Part shown: one piece after another, positions 25,737 to 34,063 of the stretch
Layout: every line of letters begins with the position of its first letter
Numbering within the stretch: position 1 is the stretch's first letter
IMG/VR virus record: IMGVR_UViG_3300044953_000377
Location: 1 to 64,000 of that record
Length of the DNA: 64,000 nt
Reading direction: 5' to 3' (one strand)
Origin: a virus
Made by a program: the position numbers and the translations under genes
Notes under the pieces: model-generated
The model's input: the letters and a program-made list of their open reading frames with translations, nothing else
Told to the model about the DNA's origin: nothing
Database searches by the model: none

Positions 25737-26218
25737 AAAAAGAATTAATAGACCATAAATGGGGAGGATCTGGGATAGAAAAGGAACTTTTTGATTTTAT
25801 TCTTAAAAGATTCCCTGAAGGATCTACAATAATAGAATTAGGATCTGGATATTGCAGTACTAAAGCATTCTCATTATACTATGACACATATTCTATAGAT
25901 GAGAATGCTGATTATATAAACATCTTTGATGGAGTAAAATACCTTCATTCACCAAAAAAAGATGGGTGGTACGACAGAGATAGTGTGAAAGATTTTCTAC
26001 CAATCGAATACTCTCTTGTTTTTGTCGACGGCCCTTCTGGTGAAGGTAATAGAGACGGATTAATAAGAAATCTAGATTTATTTAGAAGTGATGCTTCTTT
26101 TATTTTTAATGACACATATAGGGATCCTGAAAAAAATCTAGCAGTCGAGATATCCAGAATCTTAAATAGACCTGTAAAATTTTATGAGACGTCAGATTTT
26201 TGGGGTTATATAAAATAA
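25733..26218 (+). CDS. SAM methyltransferase-like protein
   Basis: A 161-residue protein with STIIELGSGYCSTKAFSLY near residue 30, YSIDENADYINIF as second strand and YSLVFVDGPSGEGNRDG near residue 98. It has a Rossmann methyltransferase core with a minimal C-terminal part. It follows the broken methyltransferase with a 4-base overlap. Confidence 0.65.
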   Translation: MKKELIDHKWGGSGIEKELFDFILKRFPEGSTIIELGSGYCSTKAFSLYYDTYSIDENADYINIFDGVKYLHSPKKDGWYDRDSVKDFLPIEYSLVFVDGPSGEGNRDGLIRNLDLFRSDASFIFNDTYRDPEKNLAVEISRILNRPVKFYETSDFWGYIK

Positions 26219-26223
26219 AATCC

Positions 26224-26781
26224 ATGACAATATCGATACATCAGCCTAACTTTTTTCCTTATTATCCTTTCTTTCAGAAAATGAATGATTCTGACATTTT
26301 TGTAATACTTAAGCATTGTCAGTTCGAAAAGAATAATTATCAAAACAGATTTAATAAAGATGGAAGGTGGCACACAATGTCAGTAAATAAAGGTTTATAT
26401 CCGATAAATACTAAAGTATACATTAATCCTGAAAAAGATTGGGAAAGAATAAAGAATAATCTATCTGATTACAAGAATATTTTAAACCAATTTGATGATT
26501 GTATTAGTTCTAATCTATCCGAGACTAATATATCAATAATAATGAAAATAAGAGACATTCTTGGAATTAAAACTAAAATCCTGTTAGATTATCCTACAGA
26601 TCTTTTATCTACTGAAAGACTTGTAAATATATGTATAAAGAACGGTGCTAATAAGTACATCTCTGGAATTTCCGGATCTAAATATCTAGATTTGAATTTA
26701 TTTAAGGAAAATAATATAGATGTTGTTTTTCAAAACCCAGATGAGATGATAAGTAAGCCTATAATAGAATTTTTAAAATGA
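26224..26781 (+). CDS. WbqC-like family protein
   Basis: About 185 residues from the ATG at 26224. The N-terminus ISIHQPNFFPYYPFFQKM is the family hallmark (WbqC, PF08889), followed by SDIFVILKHCQFEKNNYQNR. WbqC-like proteins are found in O-antigen and capsule clusters, with a proposed glycine- or amino-acid-transfer role. The 6 codons upstream of this ATG that would overlap the previous gene are unlikely to be used. Overlaps the next gene by 4 bases. Confidence 0.85.
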   Translation: MTISIHQPNFFPYYPFFQKMNDSDIFVILKHCQFEKNNYQNRFNKDGRWHTMSVNKGLYPINTKVYINPEKDWERIKNNLSDYKNILNQFDDCISSNLSETNISIIMKIRDILGIKTKILLDYPTDLLSTERLVNICIKNGANKYISGISGSKYLDLNLFKENNIDVVFQNPDEMISKPIIEFLK

Positions 26782-27629
26782 TTAATAGAATAATAGTAAG
26801 TTCTGATGATTCAGATTTTCTAAATTTCTGGCCAGTTGTTTCTCAAGCGTGGAAAAAGTTCTTTCCCGAGGCTAAAATAACATTAGCTTTTGTTACGGAT
26901 AGAGATAACGTAGATTTTTTGAATAAATTAGAGTCCTTTGGTGATGTTTATTTATTTCCGAGAGATAAATCCGTTCCATCTGCAAACCAAGCTAAAATAT
27001 GCAGGCACATTTTAGCATGTCTATTTTATGATGAAGTCTCTATGATAGAAGATATAGATACTGTTCCTATGCAGAGGAAGTTTATTGAGAAAATAGCATA
27101 TGAATATGAAGATGGAAAAATACTTTTTGTTGGTAAAGAAGTTTATAATAATACACCCGACGAGGGAAAAATTCCAATTAGTAACATGACTGGTAGAGGA
27201 TCAGATTTCTCTGTTATTTTTGACCCTAATTCTATCATTAGAAAAAGCATAGAAGGTAAAAGATTTACTGAAGATATATTTAAAATTTGGGATGAATGGA
27301 AATTGCTGAACGTTTTCGACCAAAAAGAATCAATTTTAAATACCCCGGATCCTTTAGGAATAAGAGGATTTTCTGATGAATCGATGATTAGAGCATTAAT
27401 AGAGAAAACATCATCACATAGTATTACCAAAAAAATAAACAGATCCGTTGATATAAGAGATAAATGGATTGACAGATCCTGGTGGAGTATAGACGAAGTA
27501 AAAATGAAAAATGAGCACTACGTTCTATGTAATTTTTTAAGACCTTTTAGATCTAATTATATTATGTGTAAACCGGTTATAGATTTTATATTTGAAAAAA
27601 ATATGGAATCTTACCCTTTCCTTATCTAG
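26778..27629 (+). CDS. glycosyltransferase-like protein with EDIDT motif
   Basis: A 283-residue paralogue of the protein at 17392: IIVSSDDSDFLNFWPVVSQA at the start, and VSMIEDIDTVPMQRKF near residues 88-103 at the place of its DMD motif. The C-terminal half is longer, with ILFVGKEVYNN and a Trp-rich WIDRSWWSIDE stretch near residue 235. It ends the first run of overlapping genes; a 41-base gap follows. Confidence 0.7.
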   Translation: MINRIIVSSDDSDFLNFWPVVSQAWKKFFPEAKITLAFVTDRDNVDFLNKLESFGDVYLFPRDKSVPSANQAKICRHILACLFYDEVSMIEDIDTVPMQRKFIEKIAYEYEDGKILFVGKEVYNNTPDEGKIPISNMTGRGSDFSVIFDPNSIIRKSIEGKRFTEDIFKIWDEWKLLNVFDQKESILNTPDPLGIRGFSDESMIRALIEKTSSHSITKKINRSVDIRDKWIDRSWWSIDEVKMKNEHYVLCNFLRPFRSNYIMCKPVIDFIFEKNMESYPFLI

Positions 27630-27650
27630 AAACTATTTTTTAATTTTTTT

Positions 27651-27657
27651 GTATAAT
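27651..27657 (+). promoter_or_regulatory. GTATAAT promoter-like element before the fucose genes
   Basis: GTATAAT follows a seven-T run and ends 13 bases before the ATG at 27671. It sits in one of the few gaps in the island, so the nucleotide-sugar genes may have their own promoter. Confidence 0.45.
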
Positions 27658-27670
27658 TTTAAAATCGATA

Positions 27671-28597
27671 ATGAAAGTTTGCGTATTAGGATCTAGTGGA
27701 TTAGTTGGATCCAATCTATACAAAAAATATTTAGAGAAATATCCAGAGGATAGCATCTTAGCTCCTAAGAGATATAATTTGAATTTAACTTCTTGGAAGG
27801 ATACCATAGATTACTTTTTAACACATAAGCCTGACGTTGTTTTTCTTTGTGCTGCCAAAGTTGGTGGTATAAAAGCAAATAATGATAATAAAGCTAGTTT
27901 TATAACTACTAACCTAAAGATACAAACAAATGTTATTGAATCTTGTCATTTGTCGGGTGTTAAAAAATTAGTTTTTCTTGGATCTTCTTGCATATACCCT
28001 AAAAATTGTCCGCAGCCTATAAAGGAAGAATATCTTTTAACTGGACCTTTAGAAGAAACTAATGATGCTTATGCTATAGCAAAGATAGCTGGTATTAAGA
28101 TGTGTCAATCGTATAGACAGCAGTACGGCACAGATTATATCTCTGTTATGCCTTGTAATCTTTATGGGCCAGGTGATAATTTTGATCTTAATACAAGTCA
28201 CGTTCTCCCCGCTCTAATTAGAAAATTTCACGAGGCTAAAAAAAATAATCTCCCTGAGGTTGAAGTGTGGGGTACTGGAAAACCAATGAGGGAATTTTTA
28301 TACGTTGAAGATTTAGCTGAAGCGCTTATTTATTTATCAGAAAATTATTCTTCGGATAAAATAATAAACGTGGGATCAGGGGAAGACATTTCTATATCAG
28401 ATCTTTCTAATCTCATAGCTAAGGTTGTTGACTATACTGGATCTATAAGATTCAATACGGATTACCCCGATGGGACTTATCGTAAAGTTATGGATGTTTC
28501 TAGAATTTTTGAAATAGGATGGAGACCTAAACATAGCATAGAAGAGGGGATTAAAAAAACTTATGAATATTATCTATACCGATATGACCGGAAATAA
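27671..28597 (+). CDS. fcl: GDP-L-fucose synthase
   Basis: A 308-residue short-chain dehydrogenase/epimerase. GSSGLVGSNLYKKY is the NAD(P) loop; FLCAAKVGGIKANN, FLGSSCIYPKNCPQPI (with catalytic Ser), and the Tyr-x3-Lys in DAYAIAKIAG are all as in the fcl/WcaG family, including VWGTGKPMREFLYVEDLAEA. The enzyme epimerises and reduces GDP-4-keto-6-deoxymannose to GDP-L-fucose, the donor for the GT10 protein at 19636. Length is normal. Confidence 0.95.
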   Translation: MKVCVLGSSGLVGSNLYKKYLEKYPEDSILAPKRYNLNLTSWKDTIDYFLTHKPDVVFLCAAKVGGIKANNDNKASFITTNLKIQTNVIESCHLSGVKKLVFLGSSCIYPKNCPQPIKEEYLLTGPLEETNDAYAIAKIAGIKMCQSYRQQYGTDYISVMPCNLYGPGDNFDLNTSHVLPALIRKFHEAKKNNLPEVEVWGTGKPMREFLYVEDLAEALIYLSENYSSDKIINVGSGEDISISDLSNLIAKVVDYTGSIRFNTDYPDGTYRKVMDVSRIFEIGWRPKHSIEEGIKKTYEYYLYRYDRK

Positions 28598-28614
28598 TAA
28601 TTTAATAGATATAA

Positions 28615-28755
28615 AAAAATAAGGGAATTTGCTTTTGTACGGAATCTTTTAATATTGATGATCTATTAATAATACAAAATAAATTTTATGAAATAGGAAT
28701 AAAATCTTCTATACATAAAAATAAAAGGATATATCTGGACAAAAAAATAAAATAA
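28615..28755 (+). pseudogene. remnant of a LAGLIDADG homing endonuclease
   Basis: The 200-base gap between fcl and gmd contains an open frame with no ATG encoding about 46 residues. FCTESFNIDDLLIIQNKF, then IKSSIHKNKRIYL, resembles the C-terminal domain of LAGLIDADG_2 enzymes (LCTDSFTxEE..., then a Lys-rich RIYI strand). Only this tail remains, so it is a degraded mobile-gene scar between two genes of one pathway. The rest of the gap shows nothing. Confidence 0.6.
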
Positions 28756-28797
28756 TTTTTTATAAAATAATTGAAGACGGAAAAATAAAAATACAGG

Positions 28798-29844
28798 ATG
28801 AGTACAAATATAAATTCTTATAGCGGAAATAAAACTGCTTTAATACTAGGATTATCAGGGCAGGATGGGAGTTATCTTGCTGAACTTCTTTTAGAAAAAG
28901 GGTACGAGGTACACGGAACAATCCGAAGATCGTCATCATTTAATACATGGAGGATAGACCATCTCAGAAAAAATCCAATGTTTAAGTGGCACTATGCTGA
29001 TGTTACAGATCCTGTTTCTATTGGTAATTTGATTTCTGCAATTAATCCTGACGAGCTTTATAATTTAGCAGCACAAAGTCATGTTAAGATATCTTTTGAA
29101 ATCCCTTATTATACTGGACAAGTAGATGCTATAGGAACATTGAATGTTTTAGAAGCAATAAGAACACATTCTCCAAAAACAAAACTATACCAAGCTTCAA
29201 CTTCTGAATTATATGGTAAAGTACAAGAAATTCCACAGAAAGAAAGTACACCTTTTTATCCCCGAAGCCCTTATGGAGTTGCTAAACTATATGGATTTTG
29301 GATAATAAAAAATTACAGGGAAGCATACAATATATTTGCTTGTAATGGAATATTATTCAACCACACTTCTCCTAGGAGAGGCGAAAACTTTGTGGAAAAA
29401 AAGATAGTCGATGGGCTGGTTGATATCAGTCTTGGAAAATCTAATATTTTAAGACTAGGAAATCTGAATTCTTCCAGAGATATAGGACATGCTAAAGAAT
29501 ATGTTGAAGGTATGTGGAGAATGCTACAACAAGAAACTCCTGCAGATTTTGTTCTAGCTACTGGTGTTTCCTACACGATAAGGGAGATATTAGAAATGAC
29601 TGCTATTAAATTAGGGATGGAGATCGAATTCTCTGGCGAAGGAATTAATGAGATAGGGATTAGAAAAGACAATGGCAATAAAATAATAGAAATTGACAGT
29701 AAATATTTTAGACCATCTGAGGTTGATCTATTGATAGGAGATGCTACGGAAGCTAAAAAGATATTAGGATGGGAACCAAAGTTATCTTTATCCGATATAA
29801 TAGATGAAATTATAGAAGATAAAATAAAATCTTATGGACTATAA
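28798..29844 (+). CDS. gmd: GDP-mannose 4,6-dehydratase
   Basis: A 348-residue enzyme with the full family pattern: LILGLSGQDGSYLAELL, GTIRRSSSFNTWRIDHL, YNLAAQSHVKISFE, the Tyr-x3-Lys in RSPYGVAKLYGFW, FNHTSPRRGENFVEKKI and YFRPSEVDLLIGD. It converts GDP-mannose to GDP-4-keto-6-deoxymannose, the substrate of fcl. GDP-mannose must come from the host. It overlaps the next gene by 11 bases. Confidence 0.96.
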   Translation: MSTNINSYSGNKTALILGLSGQDGSYLAELLLEKGYEVHGTIRRSSSFNTWRIDHLRKNPMFKWHYADVTDPVSIGNLISAINPDELYNLAAQSHVKISFEIPYYTGQVDAIGTLNVLEAIRTHSPKTKLYQASTSELYGKVQEIPQKESTPFYPRSPYGVAKLYGFWIIKNYREAYNIFACNGILFNHTSPRRGENFVEKKIVDGLVDISLGKSNILRLGNLNSSRDIGHAKEYVEGMWRMLQQETPADFVLATGVSYTIREILEMTAIKLGMEIEFSGEGINEIGIRKDNGNKIIEIDSKYFRPSEVDLLIGDATEAKKILGWEPKLSLSDIIDEIIEDKIKSYGL

Positions 29845-30412
29845 TCTGTTAATAGAAAAAGAGATAGAATATCTAAGGAATATTCCAGTTGATAGGGTAA
29901 GTGACATAGTCAATCAAATACACTGGTCGTTATCATCAGGAAGAATAATAACTTCAGGTATGGGAAAAGCAGGTCAGATAGCACACACGTTTGCAACCAC
30001 TCTTTCGTCTACTGGTACTCCTGCATTTTTTCTCCATCCCTCCGAGGCACAGCATGGGGATCTTGGTATAGTTCAGCCCGGAGATATAATTATAGTTTTT
30101 AGTAATTCAGGAAAGACTAGAGAAGTTATTGAGCTCATAGATCTTATTCATAATCTTGAATATAAAAATTACATATATGCAGTAGTTGGAACCAAAACCG
30201 AAGATATCTCTATAAAATGTGCAGACTACATTGAATTTGGTCCTGTCGAGGAAATATGCCCTATTGGACTAACCCCGACAACTTCCACTACCTGTATGTC
30301 TGTTATATCTGATCTAATCGTAGTCGGTCTGATGGATAAGAATAATTTTACTAAGAAAGAATATTCAAAACTACATCATGGGGGATATCTCGGCGACAAA
30401 TCAAGAAAATAA
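29834..30412 (+). CDS. kdsD: D-arabinose 5-phosphate isomerase, SIS domain only
   Basis: A 192-residue protein with the KdsD/KpsF SIS core: SGMGKAGQIAHTFATTLSST near residue 42, FFLHPSEAQHGDLG, IIVFSNSGKTREVIEL and PTTSTTCMSVISDL, ending in KLHHGGYLG where the family has HPGGxLG. It makes arabinose 5-phosphate from ribulose 5-phosphate, the first step to KDO. Typical KdsD is about 320 residues with two C-terminal CBS domains; these are missing here, as in some other short homologues. The next gene, kdsA, overlaps it by 35 bases. Confidence 0.88.
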   Translation: MDYNLLIEKEIEYLRNIPVDRVSDIVNQIHWSLSSGRIITSGMGKAGQIAHTFATTLSSTGTPAFFLHPSEAQHGDLGIVQPGDIIIVFSNSGKTREVIELIDLIHNLEYKNYIYAVVGTKTEDISIKCADYIEFGPVEEICPIGLTPTTSTTCMSVISDLIVVGLMDKNNFTKKEYSKLHHGGYLGDKSRK

Positions 30413-31181
30413 GATACTAATAGCAGGACCTTGTGTTATCCAAAGTTGGGACACGTGTTTTGAGATAGCAACAGAGGTTAGGAGATGTGGACTTCTCCAT
30501 AATTTCCAAACAATATTTAAAGCAAGTTTTGATAAGGCTAATAGAACATCTACTGATGGCTTTAGAGGGATAGGTATAGATAAGGGTTTAGAAGTGCTAA
30601 GAAATATAAAAGCTCGTTTAAACATAGACATAATAACAGACGTGCACGAAACTAACCAGGTTGAAAAAGTGGCTTCTGTTGTTGATTATTTACAAATTCC
30701 TGCATTTCTATGTAGACAAACAGATCTAATAGAAGCTTGCGCTAAAACGGGTTTACCGGTTTTAATTAAGAAAGGTCAATTTCTTTCTCCTGAATCTTGT
30801 AAATTCATAGAGGACAAATTTTATAATTTCGGTGGCAACGAGTTAATGATAGGCGAAAGAGGAAATACTTTTGGATATAATGATCTTATAGTTGATGCAA
30901 CATCGATAACAAGATTAAAAAAATCATGCGGAAGATCTAAAATAATTATGGACTGTACTCACAGTTTGCAAAGGCCTAATGGGACTAACGGGAAAACTGA
31001 AGGAAGAGGTGAAATGATAGAGGACATGGTTAAGTTTGCTTCTGTTATGAATGCTGATGGATTATTTATAGAAACTCATCCCTATCCTAATCTTTCTCCT
31101 TCTGATTCGGAAAATATGCTAGAACTTAATAAATTAGAGGGAATAATTAAAAAATCTAGATTAATATATGACACCCACTAA
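30378..31181 (+). CDS. kdsA: 3-deoxy-D-manno-octulosonate 8-phosphate synthase
   Basis: A 267-residue enzyme, normal length. ILIAGPCVIQSWDTCFEIA at residues 13-31, FKASFDKANRTS, GLEVLRNIKARLNIDIITDV, LQIPAFLCRQTDLIEA, PVLIKKGQFLSPE and IMDCTHSLQRPNG are all characteristic of KdsA. It condenses arabinose 5-phosphate with phosphoenolpyruvate to KDO-8-phosphate. Cys19 and the DCTHS pattern are compatible with a metal-type KdsA. Phosphatase and CMP-KDO synthetase are not in this window, so the host may complete the path. Confidence 0.95.
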   Translation: MGDISATNQENKILIAGPCVIQSWDTCFEIATEVRRCGLLHNFQTIFKASFDKANRTSTDGFRGIGIDKGLEVLRNIKARLNIDIITDVHETNQVEKVASVVDYLQIPAFLCRQTDLIEACAKTGLPVLIKKGQFLSPESCKFIEDKFYNFGGNELMIGERGNTFGYNDLIVDATSITRLKKSCGRSKIIMDCTHSLQRPNGTNGKTEGRGEMIEDMVKFASVMNADGLFIETHPYPNLSPSDSENMLELNKLEGIIKKSRLIYDTH

Positions 31182-31878
31182 ATTACTAGATATCGTTGTA
31201 ATTAGCTATGCTAAGGACGATTATTGTAAAAATCTTACTAGAAGTTGTATAGCATCTATACTAAACTCAGAGAGCAATGCTATTAAAGATTTTAATATCA
31301 TAGTGGTAGAATCTGAACCTGGTGTTAAATGGGAGGATTTAGCTGAAAATGTAAAAACATATGAAGCTCCTCTCCCTTATGGATATCACAAATTTTTAAA
31401 TTTCGGTAGGAAGCAAGGAAATTCACCGTGGGTTGCTCTATGTAATAATGACCTGGAGTTTACTAAAGGATGGTTTACCAATATCATTAATGCTTCTAAA
31501 AATGTTCCTAGTGCAGTGTCTTTTTCTCCCATTTGCCCTAAAACCCAGACTCTTTATGGAATATATGAAAATACTGGATTAATCGAGGGATATGAAATAA
31601 GAAAGCATATATCAGGATGGTGTATAGTACATAAAAGGGAAATATACGATGCTATAGGAGATCTTGATGAAAGATTTCACCATTGGTTCTGCGATAATGA
31701 TTACTCAATGGAATTAATGAAAAATAGGATTAGACACCTACTAGTAACAAATTCAGTTGTTGTGCATCACGATAAAAACATAGGTAAGACAACAGAAAGA
31801 GTTGTAAGGGATTACGATTTAATGTATAAAATGACTAGCGGATCTTACCCTGTATTTAAGGAAAAATGGAACTTATAA
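31168..31878 (+). CDS. GT2-type glycosyltransferase
   Basis: A 236-residue GT-A protein: LDIVVISYAKDDYCKNL at the start, WVALCNNDLEFTKGW near residues 88-102 (NND in place of DxD), HISGWCIVHKREIYDAIG and FHHWFCDNDYSMELMK as the acceptor/catalytic-base region. These are standard for rhamnosyl/Glc-type GT2 enzymes. It overlaps kdsA by 14 bases. Confidence 0.82.
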   Translation: MTPTKLLDIVVISYAKDDYCKNLTRSCIASILNSESNAIKDFNIIVVESEPGVKWEDLAENVKTYEAPLPYGYHKFLNFGRKQGNSPWVALCNNDLEFTKGWFTNIINASKNVPSAVSFSPICPKTQTLYGIYENTGLIEGYEIRKHISGWCIVHKREIYDAIGDLDERFHHWFCDNDYSMELMKNRIRHLLVTNSVVVHHDKNIGKTTERVVRDYDLMYKMTSGSYPVFKEKWNL

Positions 31879-31888
31879 AAATATAGAT

Positions 31889-32509
31889 ATGACTAGATAT
31901 GACATAATAAACAGGATTATTAAAAACAGAGGATATAAAAATTATCTTGAGATTGGTGTGAAAGATGGTGCATGCTTTAAGGAGATTTGCTGTGAAAATA
32001 AAACGGGAGTAGATCCTGCTCCAATTTCCACAGACACTACCCACATAATGACATCAGATTCTTTTTTCAATTCTCTAGAGCCGGATCAAAAATTTGATAT
32101 TATCTTTATTGATGGTTTACATTTGGAATATCAGGTAGATAGGGACATTGAAAACTCTTTAAATTATCTATCTGAAGGGGGAACTATTGTTTTACATGAC
32201 TGTAATCCACCAACTAAATCTCATGCGGAAGAGGGACCAGTTTTTACTGCGCCTGCAAATGGGAATTGGAACGGAACGGTATATCTTTCTTTAGTAAAAT
32301 TGAGACTTTACAGGAACGATCTAAAATTGGTAACTGTTGACACTGACTGGGGAGTAGGAATATTAACTAGAGACGCTAGTGAAACACTTGATGTATTTCC
32401 TAGCGAGGCTACAACCTGGGATTTTTTTACACGAAACAGACATATCGTATTAGATTTAATATCTCCTGAGGAATTTGAAGAAAATTATCCCGTTGATGAA
32501 ACAGAATAG
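31889..32509 (+). CDS. class I SAM methyltransferase (Methyltransf_24 type)
   Basis: A 206-residue protein with KNYLEIGVKDGACFKEI near residue 16, KTGVDPAPISTDTTH, FDIIFIDGLHLEYQVDRDIE near residue 70 and GGTIVLHDCNPPTKSH near residue 101. The IDGxH and LHDxxP strings are typical of sugar or peptide methyltransferases in polysaccharide clusters. It is the last gene of the glycan island and ends in TAG. Confidence 0.82.
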   Translation: MTRYDIINRIIKNRGYKNYLEIGVKDGACFKEICCENKTGVDPAPISTDTTHIMTSDSFFNSLEPDQKFDIIFIDGLHLEYQVDRDIENSLNYLSEGGTIVLHDCNPPTKSHAEEGPVFTAPANGNWNGTVYLSLVKLRLYRNDLKLVTVDTDWGVGILTRDASETLDVFPSEATTWDFFTRNRHIVLDLISPEEFEENYPVDETE

Positions 32510-32809
32510 TTGGAAATTATTTATGAAATAAATCGTATAAAATGTAGTATGAATCTAGAGGATGGTTTTAAGATAGTTATTTCTAGAGAGAAAGGTAAAT
32601 CTTATATAGAAATAACTAGACACAAGGATTCCTATATGAGAAATATACTTATAATAAATAGCTTTGGTAGTAAAAGATATGAAGGGACTTGGATAATAGA
32701 AAAAGATTTAGATGTCTGGATTTCTGCTTTAGCAAGGGAGGGATTTACAAAGATAAAAAATATAGAAGATGTGGAATCTCCTAAAAAAAGTACTAAAAAG
32801 AAAAAATAA
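32510..32809 (+). CDS. small protein of unknown function
   Basis: A 99-residue frame beginning with a TTG immediately after the stop of the previous gene; an ATG at 32549 (86 residues) is the likelier start. It has alternating short strands (FKIVISREKG, SYIEITRH, YEGTWIIEKD) and a Lys-rich tail. The frame is the same as the upstream methyltransferase, separated only by TAG, so a fusion broken by a stop codon is an alternative. No family recognised. Confidence 0.55.
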   Translation: MEIIYEINRIKCSMNLEDGFKIVISREKGKSYIEITRHKDSYMRNILIINSFGSKRYEGTWIIEKDLDVWISALAREGFTKIKNIEDVESPKKSTKKKK

Positions 32810-32813
32810 TAAT

Positions 32814-33395
32814 ATGGAAAACATAGAAGAGATAGATGTTGAGTTTCTTGACAGAGAGCTTAAACCTTTTCTTTATAAATGGACTAAAGGAGATAATTCC
32901 GGTACTGTTTGTGAATACGAGAGAATATTTAAAGATACAACAACGGGAATAATATGGATAAACTTTAAGGGAGGCACAAGAATAAATTATGCACTGATAA
33001 ATGAATATATGATGCAGATAGATTCTTCTTCTATAGTTCATAATGAGCCATTAGTACAAAATAGTAATCTTCCTGTTAAAAACGTGATGCTTTCAGAAGC
33101 TAAGGCTAAAGTTTCAGATTTAGAAAATCCTATAGTTTCTCTTTTACAAAAGCAAAAACCCAACTGGGTAGGGGTTGGGATTAATCTTAAGTTAAATCTT
33201 CCTACAAAAAATCTCTATAATGTTCTAACATCATCTTTCGATGATGCAGAAGAGGAAATTATAGAATTTGTTGTTAGGGATTTAGATATTGAAATAATAA
33301 AAGAGAGCCTGAGGATAAATATAAAGGATATATATAAATCAAATGGAACTTTACGAAAAAGCGGAACAATTAGTAATACAAAAAACGAGGAATAG
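32814..33395 (+). CDS. protein of unknown function
   Basis: About 193 residues from the ATG at 32814, which follows the previous stop by 4 bases. It has a compact N-terminal part with GTVCEYERIFKDT and IIWINFKGGTRINYALI, a central linker and an acidic C-terminus. The 3' end overlaps the Nudix-like gene by 53 bases, an unusually long overlap. No domain recognised. Confidence 0.6.
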   Translation: MENIEEIDVEFLDRELKPFLYKWTKGDNSGTVCEYERIFKDTTTGIIWINFKGGTRINYALINEYMMQIDSSSIVHNEPLVQNSNLPVKNVMLSEAKAKVSDLENPIVSLLQKQKPNWVGVGINLKLNLPTKNLYNVLTSSFDDAEEEIIEFVVRDLDIEIIKESLRINIKDIYKSNGTLRKSGTISNTKNEE

Positions 33396-33906
33396 AGAGG
33401 TCGTAGAAATAGATGGCCATGTATTTATTAGACAGATAAATCCCGGGGTTATTATAATGCCCTACACTTTAAATGAGGAGGGATTTCCATCTAAAATAGG
33501 AATCATATCTGAAGTATTGGATCAACGTCCCGGAGGAATGGCAAAAACTCTAATAACCGGTTCACAAGATGATAAGGATTCTAACATATACCAAACAGCT
33601 GTTAGAGAAATGGAGGAGGAATCGGGATTCCTAGTCGAGGATCTTAAAAGATGGCAGTTCTTAGGGAGTTTATATACATCAAAAATGGTAATTAATTCTA
33701 ATCCATGTTTTGCTGTGAATATTACCGGATTAGTTTCAGGAGAAAAAAAGACAGATGGCTCTAAAGCGGAGAAAGACACTAAGTTTGAACTTGTATCTAT
33801 AGATGAGGCTCTAAATTTAGGGGATTCTTTAGTTAGTACACTATTCATAAAAACATTCAAAGATATTTTTAGCACTAAAGAGGAAAAAGATGAATCTACC
33901 AAATAG
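33343..33906 (+). CDS. Nudix hydrolase-like protein
   Basis: A 187-residue protein with a Nudix-box-like segment: GSQDDKDSNIYQTAVREMEE and then ESGF near residues 73-96. The REMEEESGF half matches the REUxEExGU rule exactly, but the first half has one extra residue and Ser/Asp where the first conserved Glu is expected, so activity may be altered. An upstream PGGMAKTLITG fits the strand before the box. Phage Nudix proteins act on nucleotides, ADP-ribose or capped RNA; the substrate here is not evident. Confidence 0.7.
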   Translation: MELYEKAEQLVIQKTRNREVVEIDGHVFIRQINPGVIIMPYTLNEEGFPSKIGIISEVLDQRPGGMAKTLITGSQDDKDSNIYQTAVREMEEESGFLVEDLKRWQFLGSLYTSKMVINSNPCFAVNITGLVSGEKKTDGSKAEKDTKFELVSIDEALNLGDSLVSTLFIKTFKDIFSTKEEKDESTK

Positions 33907-34063
33907 AAAAGAGAGAAGGAAAGCAGCAAAAGAGATGGGACTTCTGGGCAAGAAAAAAGAAGTTAGTGAGGATGCTAAAGAAAGAGCTAAAGTGATGGGT
34001 AATCTAATTAGACTCAGAAATTTGACCGAGCAAAGAAATAGAAAAAAAATAACTGATTTATAG
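33890..34063 (+). CDS. small basic protein of unknown function
   Basis: A 57-codon frame starting at ATG 33890, overlapping the Nudix-like gene by 17 bases and sharing its last base with the next start. It is rich in Lys and Arg (NRKERRKAAKEMGLLGKKKE; LIRLRNLTEQRNRKK) and probably binds nucleic acid or an acidic protein. Overlaps at both ends are the main support that it is a gene. Confidence 0.55.
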   Translation: MNLPNRKERRKAAKEMGLLGKKKEVSEDAKERAKVMGNLIRLRNLTEQRNRKKITDL

